From Wyeomyia smithii (lineage: Eukaryota > Arthropoda > Insecta > Diptera > Culicidae): a stretch of DNA of 64,000 bases. This document shows positions 34,701 to 46,555 of the stretch, piece by piece (position 1 is the stretch's first letter; each line of letters opens with the position of its first letter). The translations under genes were made by a program, and so were the position numbers. The stretch spans positions 244,264,892-244,328,891 of the forward strand of contig NC_073696.1 of NCBI RefSeq assembly GCF_029784165.1, read 5' to 3'. The notes under the pieces were generated by a model that searched no databases, was not told where the DNA came from, and was given only the letters and a program-made list of their open reading frames with translations.

Positions 34701-36235
34701 AAGTCTATCTGTTTTATTCGTCTTTCTAGATACTGTCTAACAAAATGCCTTTGAAGGATTTAACGGCATTTCACCCTGCGCTGTATGATTTGCTTGATGG
34801 ATTTAAATGATTTCCCTGATTTTGTTCGTTGTTTAAAAATTAATAATTCTTGAATAAAATAAATAATATAAAAAAGGAACCTAAATGGTTCACAAATGTA
34901 ATAAATCGCAGGAAACAAAATGTGAGAGATTACTTTACAGAGTGTTTCGAAACAAACTCGAAAATCTAAATACAGGTTGGACTCGATTATATTTAGTCTT
35001 CTATTTTTGTTCAATGTGTCAAACACAAAAAAACGAAACGAAAAAATATTTGCGAGTTGTAGTTTCCTTGGTCAGCTCAAAAGTGCTTAAACTCTTTAAA
35101 GACTCAGGTGAAATATTCCAATAAGCAAACATAAAAGCTATTAACCCGGCGGGCAAATTACTCTGCGGCCTTTTGACGCACTTTCAAGCATGCTATGGAC
35201 TCCAAAATTTACAAAAATGGCCAAAAAACTATAATCTTCATATTATTCCAGCTTGATCTCAAGGGTTTACTCACAGGTTTTACTGTGTTGTGAATCAATA
35301 ATTTTTTTAACTCAATAAAACTTGTTGTTTTTGTACAAATAAGAAGATTTTTATTTTTGACTATCCCTCGTTAAGTCAGAGAACACATCTCTTACAAAAT
35401 GTTTGTTTTATCTATAATATTAAGTTTTCAATTTATCGAAATTTTTTCGCACCAACATTGATGTTAACCTAATAAAAAATTAGAAAACTCGAGAAAAAGT
35501 CAATCGATATCATCTTAAACATAACTTTTTTTTATATTAACGACTGGTAATGGTTCTTCTTTCTTTAGGATTTCTCGTTTCCAATCCAATTGCCTGACGT
35601 TTCGGCCGTTTTGGTGGCATTTTTCAAGGAACAAGTTAGTTGTATCGTATTTGTCTTAAAGACAAATTTTCGTGTATTTCATTCAAAAGAGCTGAGGAAC
35701 CCAAAAGACAGAACAACCCTTGCCCTAACTAAGCGTTGAAATATTCATATTTGGGTCCAGACAAATATAAAGTAACATAAAATTGTGGATTTTTGAAAAA
35801 TTCACACCCTTTTGTCTAGCATGTACATTCCTATACTCAATAGACGGGAAATAATTTATACCACCCCCGCTTGCGTTACGTAATATTTGAGCGGACTTTC
35901 ATGATTAATTAGGAAACGTCCATTAATTACGTAGATCAAAAATAAATATTTTTTACCCCCTCTCCCCTCTTTTATAGATTTTTCATGCATTATCATTTTT
36001 TTTATGTTTTTTCATGAATCAATTAGGGAAAGTCCATTTAATCCGTAGCAATAAAATAATATTTTTTGGTCCCCAAGAGTCACGTAGTTTATGGACTTTC
36101 CCTGACGTCATTTCTGTTTTAGATTAGTCATATTTGAAATTGAAAAAAAAGTGCTACTGTATATAATCGACACATAGTGTATACACAGTCGAATCATTGA
36201 AAAAATTTTTGTAACATAGATTTCATTATGCTATA
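34701..36235. other. AT-rich spacer with small MITE
   Basis: No gene recognised. Related inverted motifs (GGAAACGTCCATTAATTACG near 35913 and GCGGACTTTC near 35892) surround the small MITE at 36025-36103. Confidence 0.4.
36025..36103. mobile_element. Small inverted-repeat element (79 bp)
   Basis: The left end AGGGAAAGTCCAT is the exact inverse of the right end ATGGACTTTCCCT, with ACGTAG-type sequence just inside. Degenerate relatives lie immediately upstream. Confidence 0.65.
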
Positions 36236-36630
36236 GAGTGCTGAAAAATATGAAAAATTTAAAACATATCAAAAACGTTAGAAATGTAATATATGTAAAA
36301 AATGTAAGATATGTAAAAAATGTAAGATATGTAAAAAATGTAAAATATATAAAAAATGTACAAAAAAGTAAAAACTATACAAAATGTAAACAAATGCAAA
36401 AAATGTCGAAAATGTCAAAATGCGAAAAAAGTGTTAAAATGTAAAAAATTTAAAAAATGTAAAAAATGTAAAAATGTAACAATGTAAAACATTTAAAACA
36501 TGTAAAAAATGTAAATATAAAAAAAATGTAAGAAATGAAAAAAATGTAAAATACGTAAAAATTGTAAAAGAGTGAAAAATGTAAAAATGTAAAATAAGTA
36601 AAAAATGTAAAAATATAAAAAATTTAATAT

Positions 36631-36736
36631 AGGGTGTCGAACATCTTCGTCAGTGGTTTTCTTCGGCAGTTTTTCTGCAGCAATCATATGCAAAAGGGGG
36701 CCGAAGAAAACCACTGACAAAGACGTTCGATACCCT
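36631..36736. mobile_element. 106-bp hairpin MITE, copy in the satellite
   Basis: Full length, with satellite on both sides and its loop inverted relative to 12201-12306. Ends AGGGTGTCGAAC and GTTCGATACCCT. Confidence 0.9.
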
Positions 36737-37834
36737 TTGTAAAAAATGTAGAAAATGTAAAAAGTGTAAAAAATGTAAATATGTAAAAAATATGAAAATG
36801 TAATAAATGTAAAAAATGTAAAATATGTAATATAAGTAAAAAATGTAAAAATGTAAAAAACGTAAACAATATAAAACATGTGAAAAATGTAAAAATGTGA
36901 AAAATGTGTGAAATGTAACAAATTTAAGAAAATAAAAATGTGAAAAATGTAAAAAATATATAAAATGTAAAAAAGTTCAGAAAAATTTAAAAAATTAAAA
37001 AAAATTAAAAGATGTAAAAAATGTAACAAATGTAAATGTAAAATTTGCGAAAAATATAAAAAATTTAAAAATCGAAAATATGTAAAAAATGTCTAAAATG
37101 TAAAAAAATTAAATATAAGTAAAAGATGAAAAAAATGTAAAAAATGCAAAATTGTAAAAATGTTAATTGTGTAAAAAATGTAACGAAAGAAAAAACTGTA
37201 TGAAATGTAAAAATTTAACAAATGTAAAAATGTAAAAAATTTATAAAATGTAAAATATGTAGAAAATGTAAAAAATGCAAAAAATGTAGAAAAATGTGAA
37301 ATATAAAAAAAAATTTAAAAAGGTAAACAATTTAACGAATGTAAAACATGTAAAAAATGTCGAAAATGTTAAAAAAAGGAAATGTAAAAAATGTAGAAAA
37401 ATGTATGAAAATGTAAAAAATGTAAGAGATGTAAAAAATGTAAAAGATATAAAAGATGTAAATGTAAAAAATGTAAATGTAAAAAATGTAAAATATGTAA
37501 AATAAGTAAAAAAATATATGTGAAAAATGTAAAAAATGTAAAATAATGCAGAATTAAAAAATGTAAAAGATGTAAAATATGGAAAACTTTGAATGATAGA
37601 TATGTAAAATATGTGAAAAATGTAAAAAAATTAAAAATTGAAAAAATGTAAAAAAAGGACCATGTAAAAAATTGAAAAAAATGTAAGAGATGCAAAAAAT
37701 GTAAAAATGTAAAATGTGTAAAAAATGTAACAAAAGTAAAAACTGTATAAAATGTTAAAAATGTAACAAATGTAAAAATGTGAAAAAAGTAAAAAATGTA
37801 TAAAATGCGAAAAAATGTATAAAAATATGTTATT

Positions 37835-37972
37835 TACCATGTTATGTAAAAAAAATAAAAAAGTTAAAAATGTAAAAATGTAAATTATGTAAAAAATGTA
37901 AAAAAAATATTTTTTACATTTTTTACATGTTTCACATTTTTTACTGTGTTAATTTTTTTACATAACATGGTA
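37835..37972. repeat. Large palindrome in the satellite
   Basis: Arms TACCATGTTATGTAAAAAAA (37835-37854) and its exact reverse complement (37953-37972) enclose further inverted satellite meeting near 37908. It marks the point where satellite orientation flips. Confidence 0.85.
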
Positions 37973-38755
37973 TATGACATACTTACATTTTTTACATTTT
38001 TTCACATTTTTTAAATTTTTTAAAATTTAAAAAATATAGAAAAATGTGGGAAAATGTAAAAAATGTAAGAGATGTGAAAAATGTAAATGTAAAATATGTA
38101 AAAAATGTAGAATATGTAAAACTGTAAAAAAAATAATAAGGAAAAATATGTAAGAAATGCAAAATATGTAAAATGTGTAAAAAAAATAAAAATGTGGAAA
38201 TGTGAAATATGTAAAAAATGTAAAAATAAGCAGAAAAATGTAAAAAATGTAAACAATGTAAAAAATGTAACAAATGTAAAAAATATAAAAAATGCAAAAA
38301 AATGTAAATAATGTAATAAATAAAAATATTTAAAACATGTAAAAAAATTAAATATGTAAAAAATGTAAATATATGTAAAAATGAAGAAAAATGTAAAAAA
38401 TTAAAAGAAAAATGTAAAAGATGTGAAAAATGTAACGAATGTAAATGTAAGATATGTAAAATATGTGAAAAATTTACAAAATGTAAAAAATGTAAAAATG
38501 TAACAAATGTGAAAAATGTCGGAAATGTAAAAAAATTAAAAAATGTAAAAGATGCAAAAAATGTAAAAAATATAAAATATGTAAAAATGTACAAATGGAA
38601 AAATGTACAAATGGAAAAATGTAAAATGTGTAAAAAATGTAACAAAAGTAAAAACTGTATAAATGGAGAGGTTTCAAGATTTTTAAAAATACATCTTTTG
38701 ATGCAGGAAGATGAGTGATCAATCCACATTAAAGTGAGATAGAAAATTTATTTTT

Positions 38756-40490
38756 TTGACGTGGGACTACGTCTTTGTTTACTATACTGGGATGCATTTT
38801 GTAAAATTAGAAATGAAACTGGCAAATGTTGCGTCAGATTTCAAACGTTAATAACAGCACAACCACATGATGGATAACAATAACCAATATGTTGTTGGAT
38901 AGATAAAATGTATAACAATTTTTCAGTATGCTAGTTATCACTTTAATTTCATTGCTAAGCGGTAAAATTGATAAAAACTTTCAATAACAAATTTGCGCGA
39001 ATAATGAACCAATTACATGCGAGCATTCCTAGCACGGACGACGTGAGTGGACACCATCCGTTCCCTGTGATATTCTCTGTATCAATATCGAAATTAAAAT
39101 TGACAGGGTCTCCCCGTCCCAATAGGTCAATTTATTTTTGCTTCCATGAGCTTAGACTAATATGATGTCTCGAAGGTAAAAGTTTTCCTAAAAGTTTGAA
39201 ACAATACCCATCCTTGAACAATTCCTAAACCTGCGCTGTAGGTTTCGAAGAACCTAATAAAAATTGATGTCTTGAAAGAAAACATGCCGGTAAAAGCAAC
39301 AGTACCAGTGGAGTAAAGAACCGCAGGTCTCTCGTCGTCTATGATTGCAGTGGTACTCTTCTATTCGTACTGCAGCGGTACTATTCGTATTGCAGTGGTA
39401 CACTTTTGTTCGTATATTCTATTCGTGCGCAGTTGAGGAAAAACTGCAATGCTGCTGTTGTTGGTGATTGAAAGTTTATCTCATAAATATGATTACCATA
39501 ATTTACTCAACAAGAATTGTAAATTTTTGCAACGGATATTTATTTAATTTTATCTTCGATATTCACTAAATAATCGTGATTGGATAATATCGAAAGAGTA
39601 AATTCCTAAATATATTCATTTATAAAAGAGTAAGAGCCTGCGAATGCTTGTGATTTTATTGTTTATTTACTAAGATTGATACAGAATCTCTTTTTATATT
39701 TCAAAATTGTTAGATGATATATTATTATTCTAGGCTTTACCATAATAAACGTATATTAGCTGTCTTCGTAATACAGCGAATGTAGTTGTAGGCAAATGAA
39801 AAAAATTGTCAAGCAAAAAAAATGTAATTGTGGATTGCTTCGATTTTTTGCTGAAACTTGTTAATGGTTTTGTTTAAAATATCTTCTTATGTTTGCCAAT
39901 CAATGAACCTTTGTTAGGGCTTCCATATTATTTTGAAAGTAAGATCCATATTATAGATTTGATTTAATCAGAGTTAAATAAGACAAATCCATTCATTATG
40001 ATAACGTCAGTATTATTGGATTTGGTTTTTGAGGTTTTAGAGTTAATTCTGACTTTGACGCATTATGAGAAATTCTTGGTGCTTCTTCAACAAGCACGAT
40101 ATGCTTGTGCCTTGTCAAATACATGTTGTTTGCACGAAAAAATACTACAGGCATAATATCGTCAGATATAAACGATATTCTTTCGATTGTTGTTGAATAT
40201 ATATCAAAAATTGATTTCCAGGGGAGGCTGAAAATAGAAATACGTACAGTCGCTGAGCAAACACATTGATTCTGTCTGCAGACTCTGTATATTTTGAAAC
40301 AAAAAATCCCCTAATGTCCACGGTCCATACAATTTTTTTAGAATTTATATGGGCAGTTGTCCACGGAGGGGGAGGGGGGGTCAAAATCGTTAAAAATCTG
40401 TCCACGTGGTATGTGGATGGCCCCTAATTACAGTGTTTAGTCCCACGTCACCATTTCATACAACCCTAGGGCTGTATACCTTGTAGTATT
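38756..40490. mobile_element. Unidentified repeat, copy B
   Basis: Matches copy A (18933-20356) end to end, starting TTGACGTGGGACTACGTC and ending TAGTATT. It is longer because of an extra segment at about 39240-39430, containing GCAGTGGTAC-type repeats, and a Harbinger-type MITE copy at 40315-40424. The shared minus-strand stretch YTESADRINVFAQRLYVFLF is conserved but the following frame differs. Confidence 0.75.
40315..40424. mobile_element. Harbinger-type MITE, shortened copy
   Basis: Reverse-complement relative of 10310-10478. One end has the terminal GGGGCCATCCACATACCACG; the other stops within the interior at GTGGACA. TAA flanks both sides (40312-40314, 40425-40427). It is absent from copy A, so it is an insertion into copy B. 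Confidence 0.7.
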
Positions 40491-41531
40491 ATCAGATTGA
40501 GATAGACGCATGGTGTCTTCGGCAAAATTTTAGGTGATCATAAAAAAATGAACTTTGTCGAAGACATCATGTTTCTATTTCTTATATATTACGAGCAACA
40601 TAAAGTTTTCTATGAAGAGGTACTGAAAATCACAATTTTCATTATAACTTTTTTCTCAGATTTTTTCGAATTTCCAAACCTTCTACAAAGTTATCAGTCA
40701 TTCTAATATCCATGTTTATGCTGAACATTGTTATTTTTTATCTTCTAAAATAAAAAAGTTATTTGACATATTTCGATATTTTTAGGGATACTTTCACTTT
40801 AACCATCTCAAAACTACGTAATTTTACGCACGTGGCAGTTGAATACGATGAAATAACTATCTTCAGACTTTCAATTAAAGGTACACACTTTGGTATGTAA
40901 GAGTATGTAAGCAGCTTTTTCGCCTGTTTTTCAAAGCTATTTGGTACCGATTCTTGTATACAAAAATTTAAAAATAAAACAGTTTTGAGTTTCGAAAGTG
41001 CCCCTTAACGATCTTGAGTCAAACATGGATGCATGTTTTGATAAGGTTACAAAAAATGGAGAAAATGTTAGAAATAAATTGACTTAATCGTATGAAACTG
41101 CCGCGTGCGTAAAATTGCGTAATTTTGAGATGGTTAAGGTGAAAGTATTCCCAAAAATTTAGAGATATGTCAAATAACTTTTTTACTTTAGGAGATAAAA
41201 AATAACAATGTTCAGCATAAACATGCATATTGGGATGACCGATAACTTTGTAGGAGGTTTGGAAATTCAGAAAAATCTGAGAAAAAAGTTATAACGAAAA
41301 TTTGAGATTCTCTTCATAGAAAACTTAATGTTGCTCATGATATATGAGAGATAGAAACATGACGTTCTCGGCAAAGTTTATTGTTTCGAAATCACCTAAA
41401 ATTTTGCCGAAGACATCATGCGTCTAGCTCAATCAAATAAAAAAATAAATTTTCTATCTCACTTTTAGGTGAATTGATCATTCATCTTCCTACATCAAAG
41501 GATGTATTTTTGAAAATCTTGAAACTTCTCC

Positions 41532-41608
41532 GAACATACATAATGGCTATAATCAACATTTGAAACGCTATTTATCTAATCGCACGAAAACGGCAAAATA
41601 AAACACTG
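41532..41608. other. Short spacer
   Basis: Seventy-odd bases of AT-rich non-satellite sequence between the foldback element and the SINE 3' end. Confidence 0.4.
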
Positions 41609-41808
41609 TGCCTTGGTGCTACATTCCGATTCGGAACTCGACCTCCTGTTTATTTATTCACAGACGCAGCCGACTGTTTAGTGTACAGGACAATTGCGGG
41701 GCTAGCGCTACGATCCTACTGACACTAACAGTCTCTCCCGAGCAGAGACTCGAATCTTCGACGACTGGCTGGTTAGGCCAGCATCGTACCTCGAGACCAG
41801 CTGGGAGA
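41609..41808 (-). repeat. tRNA-derived SINE (family 2), minus copy
   Basis: The reverse complement holds GAGGTACGATGCTGGCC (A-box side) and GATTCGAGTCTC (B box), then a body ending GTAGCACCAAGGC. Same family as 53179-53394. Its 5' end lies directly at the RTE 3' target duplication. Confidence 0.8.
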
Positions 41809-41823
41809 TATGTAAAAAATGTA

Positions 41824-44513
41824 CTCACCTCACCAAACAGTCCCAAGCCGTGGTGTGGCCTTTGCTGTACGTAAGAGTCGTCTCCATTCCACTCGGTTCA
41901 TGGCTGCAGTTCGCCTGCTCTGCAGTCTCCGTAGGGTCCGCAGGTCGTCTTCCACCTGATCGATCCACCTTGCCCGCTGTGCACCTCTCCGTCTCGTCCC
42001 TGACGGATTGGTTTCAAGAACCATCTTTACCGGGCTGTCGTGTGACATCCTTACAACATGCCCAGCCCACCGCAGCCTGCCTATCTTAGCGGTGTGGACG
42101 ATAGATGTCTCCCCAAGCAGCTCCTGCAGTTCGTGGTTCATTCGCCTTCTCCACACTCCGTTTTCCATCTGCAGTCCACCGAAAATGGTACGCAGCACCT
42201 TCCGCTCGAACACCGCAAGGGCGCGTTGGTCCTCCACAAGCATAGTACATGTCTCATGCCCGTAGAGGACTACCGGTCTGATCAGCGTCTTGTAGATGGT
42301 TAACTTGGTGCGGCGGCGAATTCTACTCGATCGAAGCGTCCTCCGGAGACCAAAGTATGCACGATTTCCTGCCATAATGCGCCGTTGAATTTCTCTGCTG
42401 GTATCGTTGTCGGCAGTTACCAGTGAGCCTAGGTACACAAACTCATCGACCACCTCGCTTTTATCACCACCAATTTGAACTCGAGGTGGGAGGTTACTGA
42501 TACTGTTACTGTCTTCACGTGAACCCCTTTCTTTCATGTACTTCGTCCAATCCGTTTGGCTTCAGCCTTTAGTCCGATGTACGTATCCGCCATCTTCACA
42601 AAGGTTCGAGCCACAATGTCAATATCGTCGGCGAAACCAAACAGTTGAACCGACTTTTGGAAAATCGTGCCACTCGTGTTAATCCCCGCTCTTCTAATGA
42701 CACCTTCCAGGGCAATGTTGAACAGTAGGCACGAGAGACCATCACTTTGCCTCAGCCCTCTTCGGGTTTCGAAGGGGCTCGAGAGTGCCCCCGAAACACG
42801 AACTACACACATCACTCGATCCATCGTCGCTTTGACCAACCGCGTCAGTTTGTCCGGAAAACCGTAGTCGTGCATAATTTGCCATAGCTTGTCCCGATCG
42901 ATTGTGTCGTACGCCGATTTGAAATCGATGAACAAATGATGTGTGGGCACGTTATATTCGCGGCATTTCTGCATAACCTGCCGAACCGCGAATATCTGAT
43001 CCGTGGTGGCGCGGGCACCCATAAATCCCGCCTGGTAATGCCCCACGAACTGCTTCGCAAATGGCGATAGTCGACGGCAAAGTATTTGGGAGAGTACCTT
43101 GTAGGCGGCGTTCAACAGAGTGATTGCCCGGTAATTGCAGCACTCCAGTTTGTCGCCCATTTTGTAGATGGGACACACAATACCCTCCATCCACTCCTCC
43201 GGTACTCGTTCTTCCTCCCAAACCTTGACAATGACCCAGTGCACGGCTCTAGCCAGTGTTTCTCCACCGTATTTCAATAGCTCGCTGGGAAGTTGGTCCA
43301 CTCCAGCAGCTTTGTTGTTTTCCAGCCGACCAATCTCCTCCTCCACCTCCAGAAGATTGGGGGCTGGAATTCTGATGTCTTCTGCTCGTGCACCAAGATC
43401 AGTTGCCGTCCTCGCGCTCTACTGCATCGCCATTTAGATGCTCGTCGAAGTGCTGCCTCCACCTTTCGATCACCTCACACTCGTCAGTAAGGAGGTTGCC
43501 GTCCAAGCTCCTGCACATATCGGCTCGCGGCACGAAGCCTTTACGGGAGCTGTTCAGCTTCTCGTAGAACTTCCGAGTGTCATTAGCTTGGTACAGCTCT
43601 TCCATCGCTACGCGATCTCGGTCCTTTTGCTGGCGCTTCTTCCTTCGGAGGACTGAGTTTTGGCTGTTCCGTGCCTGTCGGTATCGTTCCACGTTCGCTC
43701 TCGTGCGGTGTTGCAGCATTCTCGCCCGTGCTGAATTCTTCTCCTCGACTAACCGTTTGCATTCGCCGTCAAACCAGTCATTTCTATGATTCGGGGTCCT
43801 TGTACCTAGCAGCGCTACAGCAGTGCTACCTATGGCGGATCGGATGCTCCTCCAGCCATCTTCAAGGGTAGCTGCGCCAAGCTGCTCTGTCTGTTGGTCG
43901 GGTGATCTCCAGGTGGATTTGTGGATATCTTTGCGGGGGAAGAAGGTACTTCGGACTACCATACCACAGGAGGCCGCAAAGTTTACGCACCGATGGCCGT
44001 TATCATTAGACACGGCATGAAGGCTATCTGGTCCGATTACCGGTCTGTACATTGCCTCCCGGCCTACCTTAGCATTCATGTCCCCAATAACGATTTTCAC
44101 GTCCCGTCGCGGGCAGCAATCGTAGACCTGCTCCAGCTGCGCGTAGAACGCTTCCTTCTCGTCGTCGGGTCTTCCTTCATGTGGGCAGTGCACGTTGATG
44201 ATGCTGTAATTGAAGAACCGGCCCTTTATCCTCAACTTGCACATCCTTGCGTTGATCGGCTGCCACCCCATCACGCGTTGGCGCATCTTACCCAGTACTA
44301 TGAAGCCCGTTCCCAGCTCGCTGGTTGTGCCACAGCTTTGGTAGAAAGTAGCCGCCTGGTGCCCGCTTCTCCATACCCTCTGTCCTGTCCAACAAAGTTC
44401 CTGCAGCGCTACGACTTCGAAGTTGCGTGGATGTAGTTCGTCATAGATTATCCTGTCGCATCGTGGAAAGCAGAGCGATTTGCAGTTCCATGTCCCAAGT
44501 TTTTGTAAGTTTT
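41824..44513 (-). mobile_element. Nearly full-length RTE (JAM1-like) retrotransposon with 13-bp TSD
   Basis: Direct repeats TGTAAAAAATGTA flank it at 41811-41823 and 44514-44526. The 3' end (minus strand) carries a GGTGAGGTGAG short-repeat tail. The 5' end starts just before the first endonuclease motif (GTWN), so only a short 5' part is missing. Since the flanks are satellite on the 5' side, part of the direct repeat could be coincidental. Confidence 0.85.
41830..44510 (-). pseudogene. RTE polyprotein (AP endonuclease - reverse transcriptase), broken
   Basis: Order on the minus strand: endonuclease motifs GTWNCKSL (near 44500), LQELCWTG, INVHCPHEGRPDDEKEAF and IVIGDMNAKVGREAMYRPV; then a linker; then reverse transcriptase with NNKAAGVDQLPSELLKYGG, ITLLNAAYKVLSQI, HHLFIDFKSAYDTIDRDKLW (domain A), RRGLRQSDGLSCLLFNIALE (domain B) and LFGFADDIDIVA (active site); then the C-terminal region with FVYLGSLVTADNDTSREI, RPVVLYGHET and RLRWAGHVVRMS. 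Two frameshifts split it, near 43400 and near 42537; at the second a few residues around the TKTKY position are lost. Near 43885 SPDQQT runs straight into EQLGAATL, so the end of the endonuclease, including the conserved SDH motif, is deleted in frame. It would nick DNA and copy its RNA if intact. Confidence 0.92.
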
Positions 44514-44650
44514 TGTAAAAAATGTATAAAATGTAAAATATGTAAAATATGTAAAAAATGTAAAAAATTTAGAAACTGTAAAAAATGTAAAAATGTAAAA
44601 AATGTGAAAAATGTGAAAAATGTAAAAAATATAGAATATGTAAAATTTCT
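44514..44650. repeat. A-rich satellite, right remnant
   Basis: Same ATGTAAAAA-type units as 36236-38664, resuming directly at the RTE 5' end. Confidence 0.92.
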
Positions 44651-46472
44651 AGAATAATCTTTACTGTTTGTTTATCTTGCAAAAACAACTTAAAAATTTG
44701 ATGTCAGAAAACCTTATTTTGGTAAAACTGCCTATCTTGCTCTGGATAACCGATATATATTTCTAAATTTGATAGAAAAAAAATGTACATACACATACAT
44801 TTTTTTGAACATTTTTTCATAAATTGCAACGAAATTGTGATGAACAAAACAAATCAAAATTCTTCAGATGTAAGATTATTTTAAGTTGCAAAGTTGTTGA
44901 AATTATCAATCCAACAAAGTTGGAGAAATTGTGAAAAGAATTTCACGTAATACGATACGAAACAGCGTGAAACTCCTCCATGAATTCGGTTTGAAGCGCG
45001 AAGAAACCCTGGCATTTAGATGGACTCTCTACCCTCAATCAATCGTCATCGTCGTTGGTCGTCCTTTAAAATTTTCTCGATGGCTTCATTTGGCCGCAGT
45101 TTTTCCTTTTCGATTTCAGCACAGCACAGTCAGTCATCCAGAGCAGCTAGCGGTTTGACGGTTGATGTGTCATTCGCAATCGATGGTGCGCATCGGCGCC
45201 CATCAGAGCTAAGCCCCTCTCCATTGATGTGATGCTTGACGGTCGGACGGGGCGGGGGTAGACTTGCGCGGATCAAATCGAGTTACGAAGGAATAAATTG
45301 AAATTAAATAAACGATTATCTGTCGCTCGCTAGGGCGGCTACACTGCTTGGAAGCGAGCACAGAAGGCATGTTCCGATCCGGGAGCAATGATAGTGGGCA
45401 TCCGAAGCTGGCAAATTGGTCTGTGATCTTGAATTTAATAAAAGTAAGCGAATTTGTGGATCGAATGGCTAGCGAGGGTAAGAGCACAGCCATGCCGGAT
45501 TTCCTCGCTTCAATTTGCTATTTTATTTCTCCGACTGTGGCTTATCGAATTAAGACAGAAATTGAATTTGGGTCGATAAAACGAAAAATGTTTGCTTAGT
45601 ACAAATTGAGCCACTTACAGTTTCTTAACTCAGTTACGTTTTCTGCTATTTCACACTCGATTTTATTGTTTCCTTTGATCGTTTTAAATTTCCAATTTTT
45701 ATTTTCATTATATTTCGCCCTCATTAATCTTTATAGTTTCTCGAAGTGAACTTCTTTCCTTGAAGGCTTCATCGTTCCGCTCCAGCCATCGTCGACTACA
45801 AAACAGATAAATTATCTCCTCCCTCCATCACCGGCACCGGAACCCGAACGAACGCTAATGCAAAAATATTGGACCAGTTCCACATTGCAATTCAAACAAA
45901 CTCAATTTCAAGAGCGCCAGCTGAGAAACTCCCAGCGGGACCAGCTTTCCCGTACCGCGTCGCGACATGCAGCAGCTCTCCGCTCTATTGGTTTGTCAAT
46001 ATTGAATACTTTTTCACGACCCCAGAACAGGCGGCGGTGGTGGTGGCAGCGACAGCGGCAGTGGTTTGATTTTCACTCACACCGCAATCGCTATCGCATT
46101 TTCCATCCATCCCAGTACTAACATATCCTTCGCCAGAGTGCAACTCCCCCGATAAGCAACGGGCGGGGATGTTGCCTTCGGTTTAATCTCGCTGTGACAT
46201 TACTTATTTAGACTTGGATCCCCGGCTGGTCTGGGTTCCTATGCTTTGGTTTTATGTGTTTTACGGTCGCTTGTTCGGACTCGCTGCTTCGCCACCCCCA
46301 CGGGACAACCATGAGAGCTGGCTCTTCTCAACGTCACTGCAATGATCGAATTGTACACTTCAGTTGTGGCTTATTACTTTTCGCTATATATTATTGCGAT
46401 CGGCAAACTTGAAAACCCGTTCGCCATAAATCTATATATTAGTTAGAAAAGAATTATTGTGAAATCACATGA
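44651..46472. other. No gene recognised; GC-balanced from about 44930
   Basis: Apparently unique. Overlapping short frames on both strands (for example 45209-45493 minus, 45348-45599 plus) lack recognisable motifs. A G-rich stretch near 46030-46070 (GGCGGTGGTGGTGGCAG) is notable but isolated. Confidence 0.35.
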
Positions 46473-46555
46473 TTAACTTACTGCTCCCGGGAGATTATGA
46501 TCTGTGGAGCAGGTTCTGCCGCACTGATTGTTGAATAGCACAAAATTTTACTTAC

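Larger units (their letters stand above)
36236..38664. repeat. A-rich satellite, ATGTAAAAA-type units
   Basis: About 2.4 kb of 8-10-bp units of the form ATGTAAAAA(A). Variants such as ACTGTATAAA recur as a higher-order block near 37169-37205, 37715-37752 and 38628-38662. The long minus-strand frames here (178 and 245 codons, almost only F, I, Y, L, H, T) are translations of the repeat and not genes. A reversed patch lies at about 37908-38020. Confidence 0.95.
38665..41531. mobile_element. Foldback element with about 470-bp arms, left arm split by repeat copy B
   Basis: The left arm (38665-38755 joined to 40491-40870) is the reverse complement of the right arm (about 41070-41531) at high identity. 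Both outer ends read GGAGA.GTTTCAAGATTTT inward, and inner parts share GACGCATG.TGTCTTCGG and ACTTTCAC.TTAACCATCTC. A unique centre of about 200 bp separates the arms. In the left arm, copy B of the unidentified repeat sits exactly where the right arm is continuous. No coding sequence. No target duplication was found at the outer ends, where the left flank is satellite. Confidence 0.85.

Noticed and set aside
36493..38729. Long minus-strand reading frames of 178 and 245 codons
   Set aside because: They are made almost only of F, I, Y, L, H and T and are simple translations of the A-rich satellite, which happens to lack stops on that strand.
41850..44436. Several plus-strand frames of 64-171 codons
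   Set aside because: All are antisense to the RTE polyprotein remains, which carry the conserved motifs on the minus strand.
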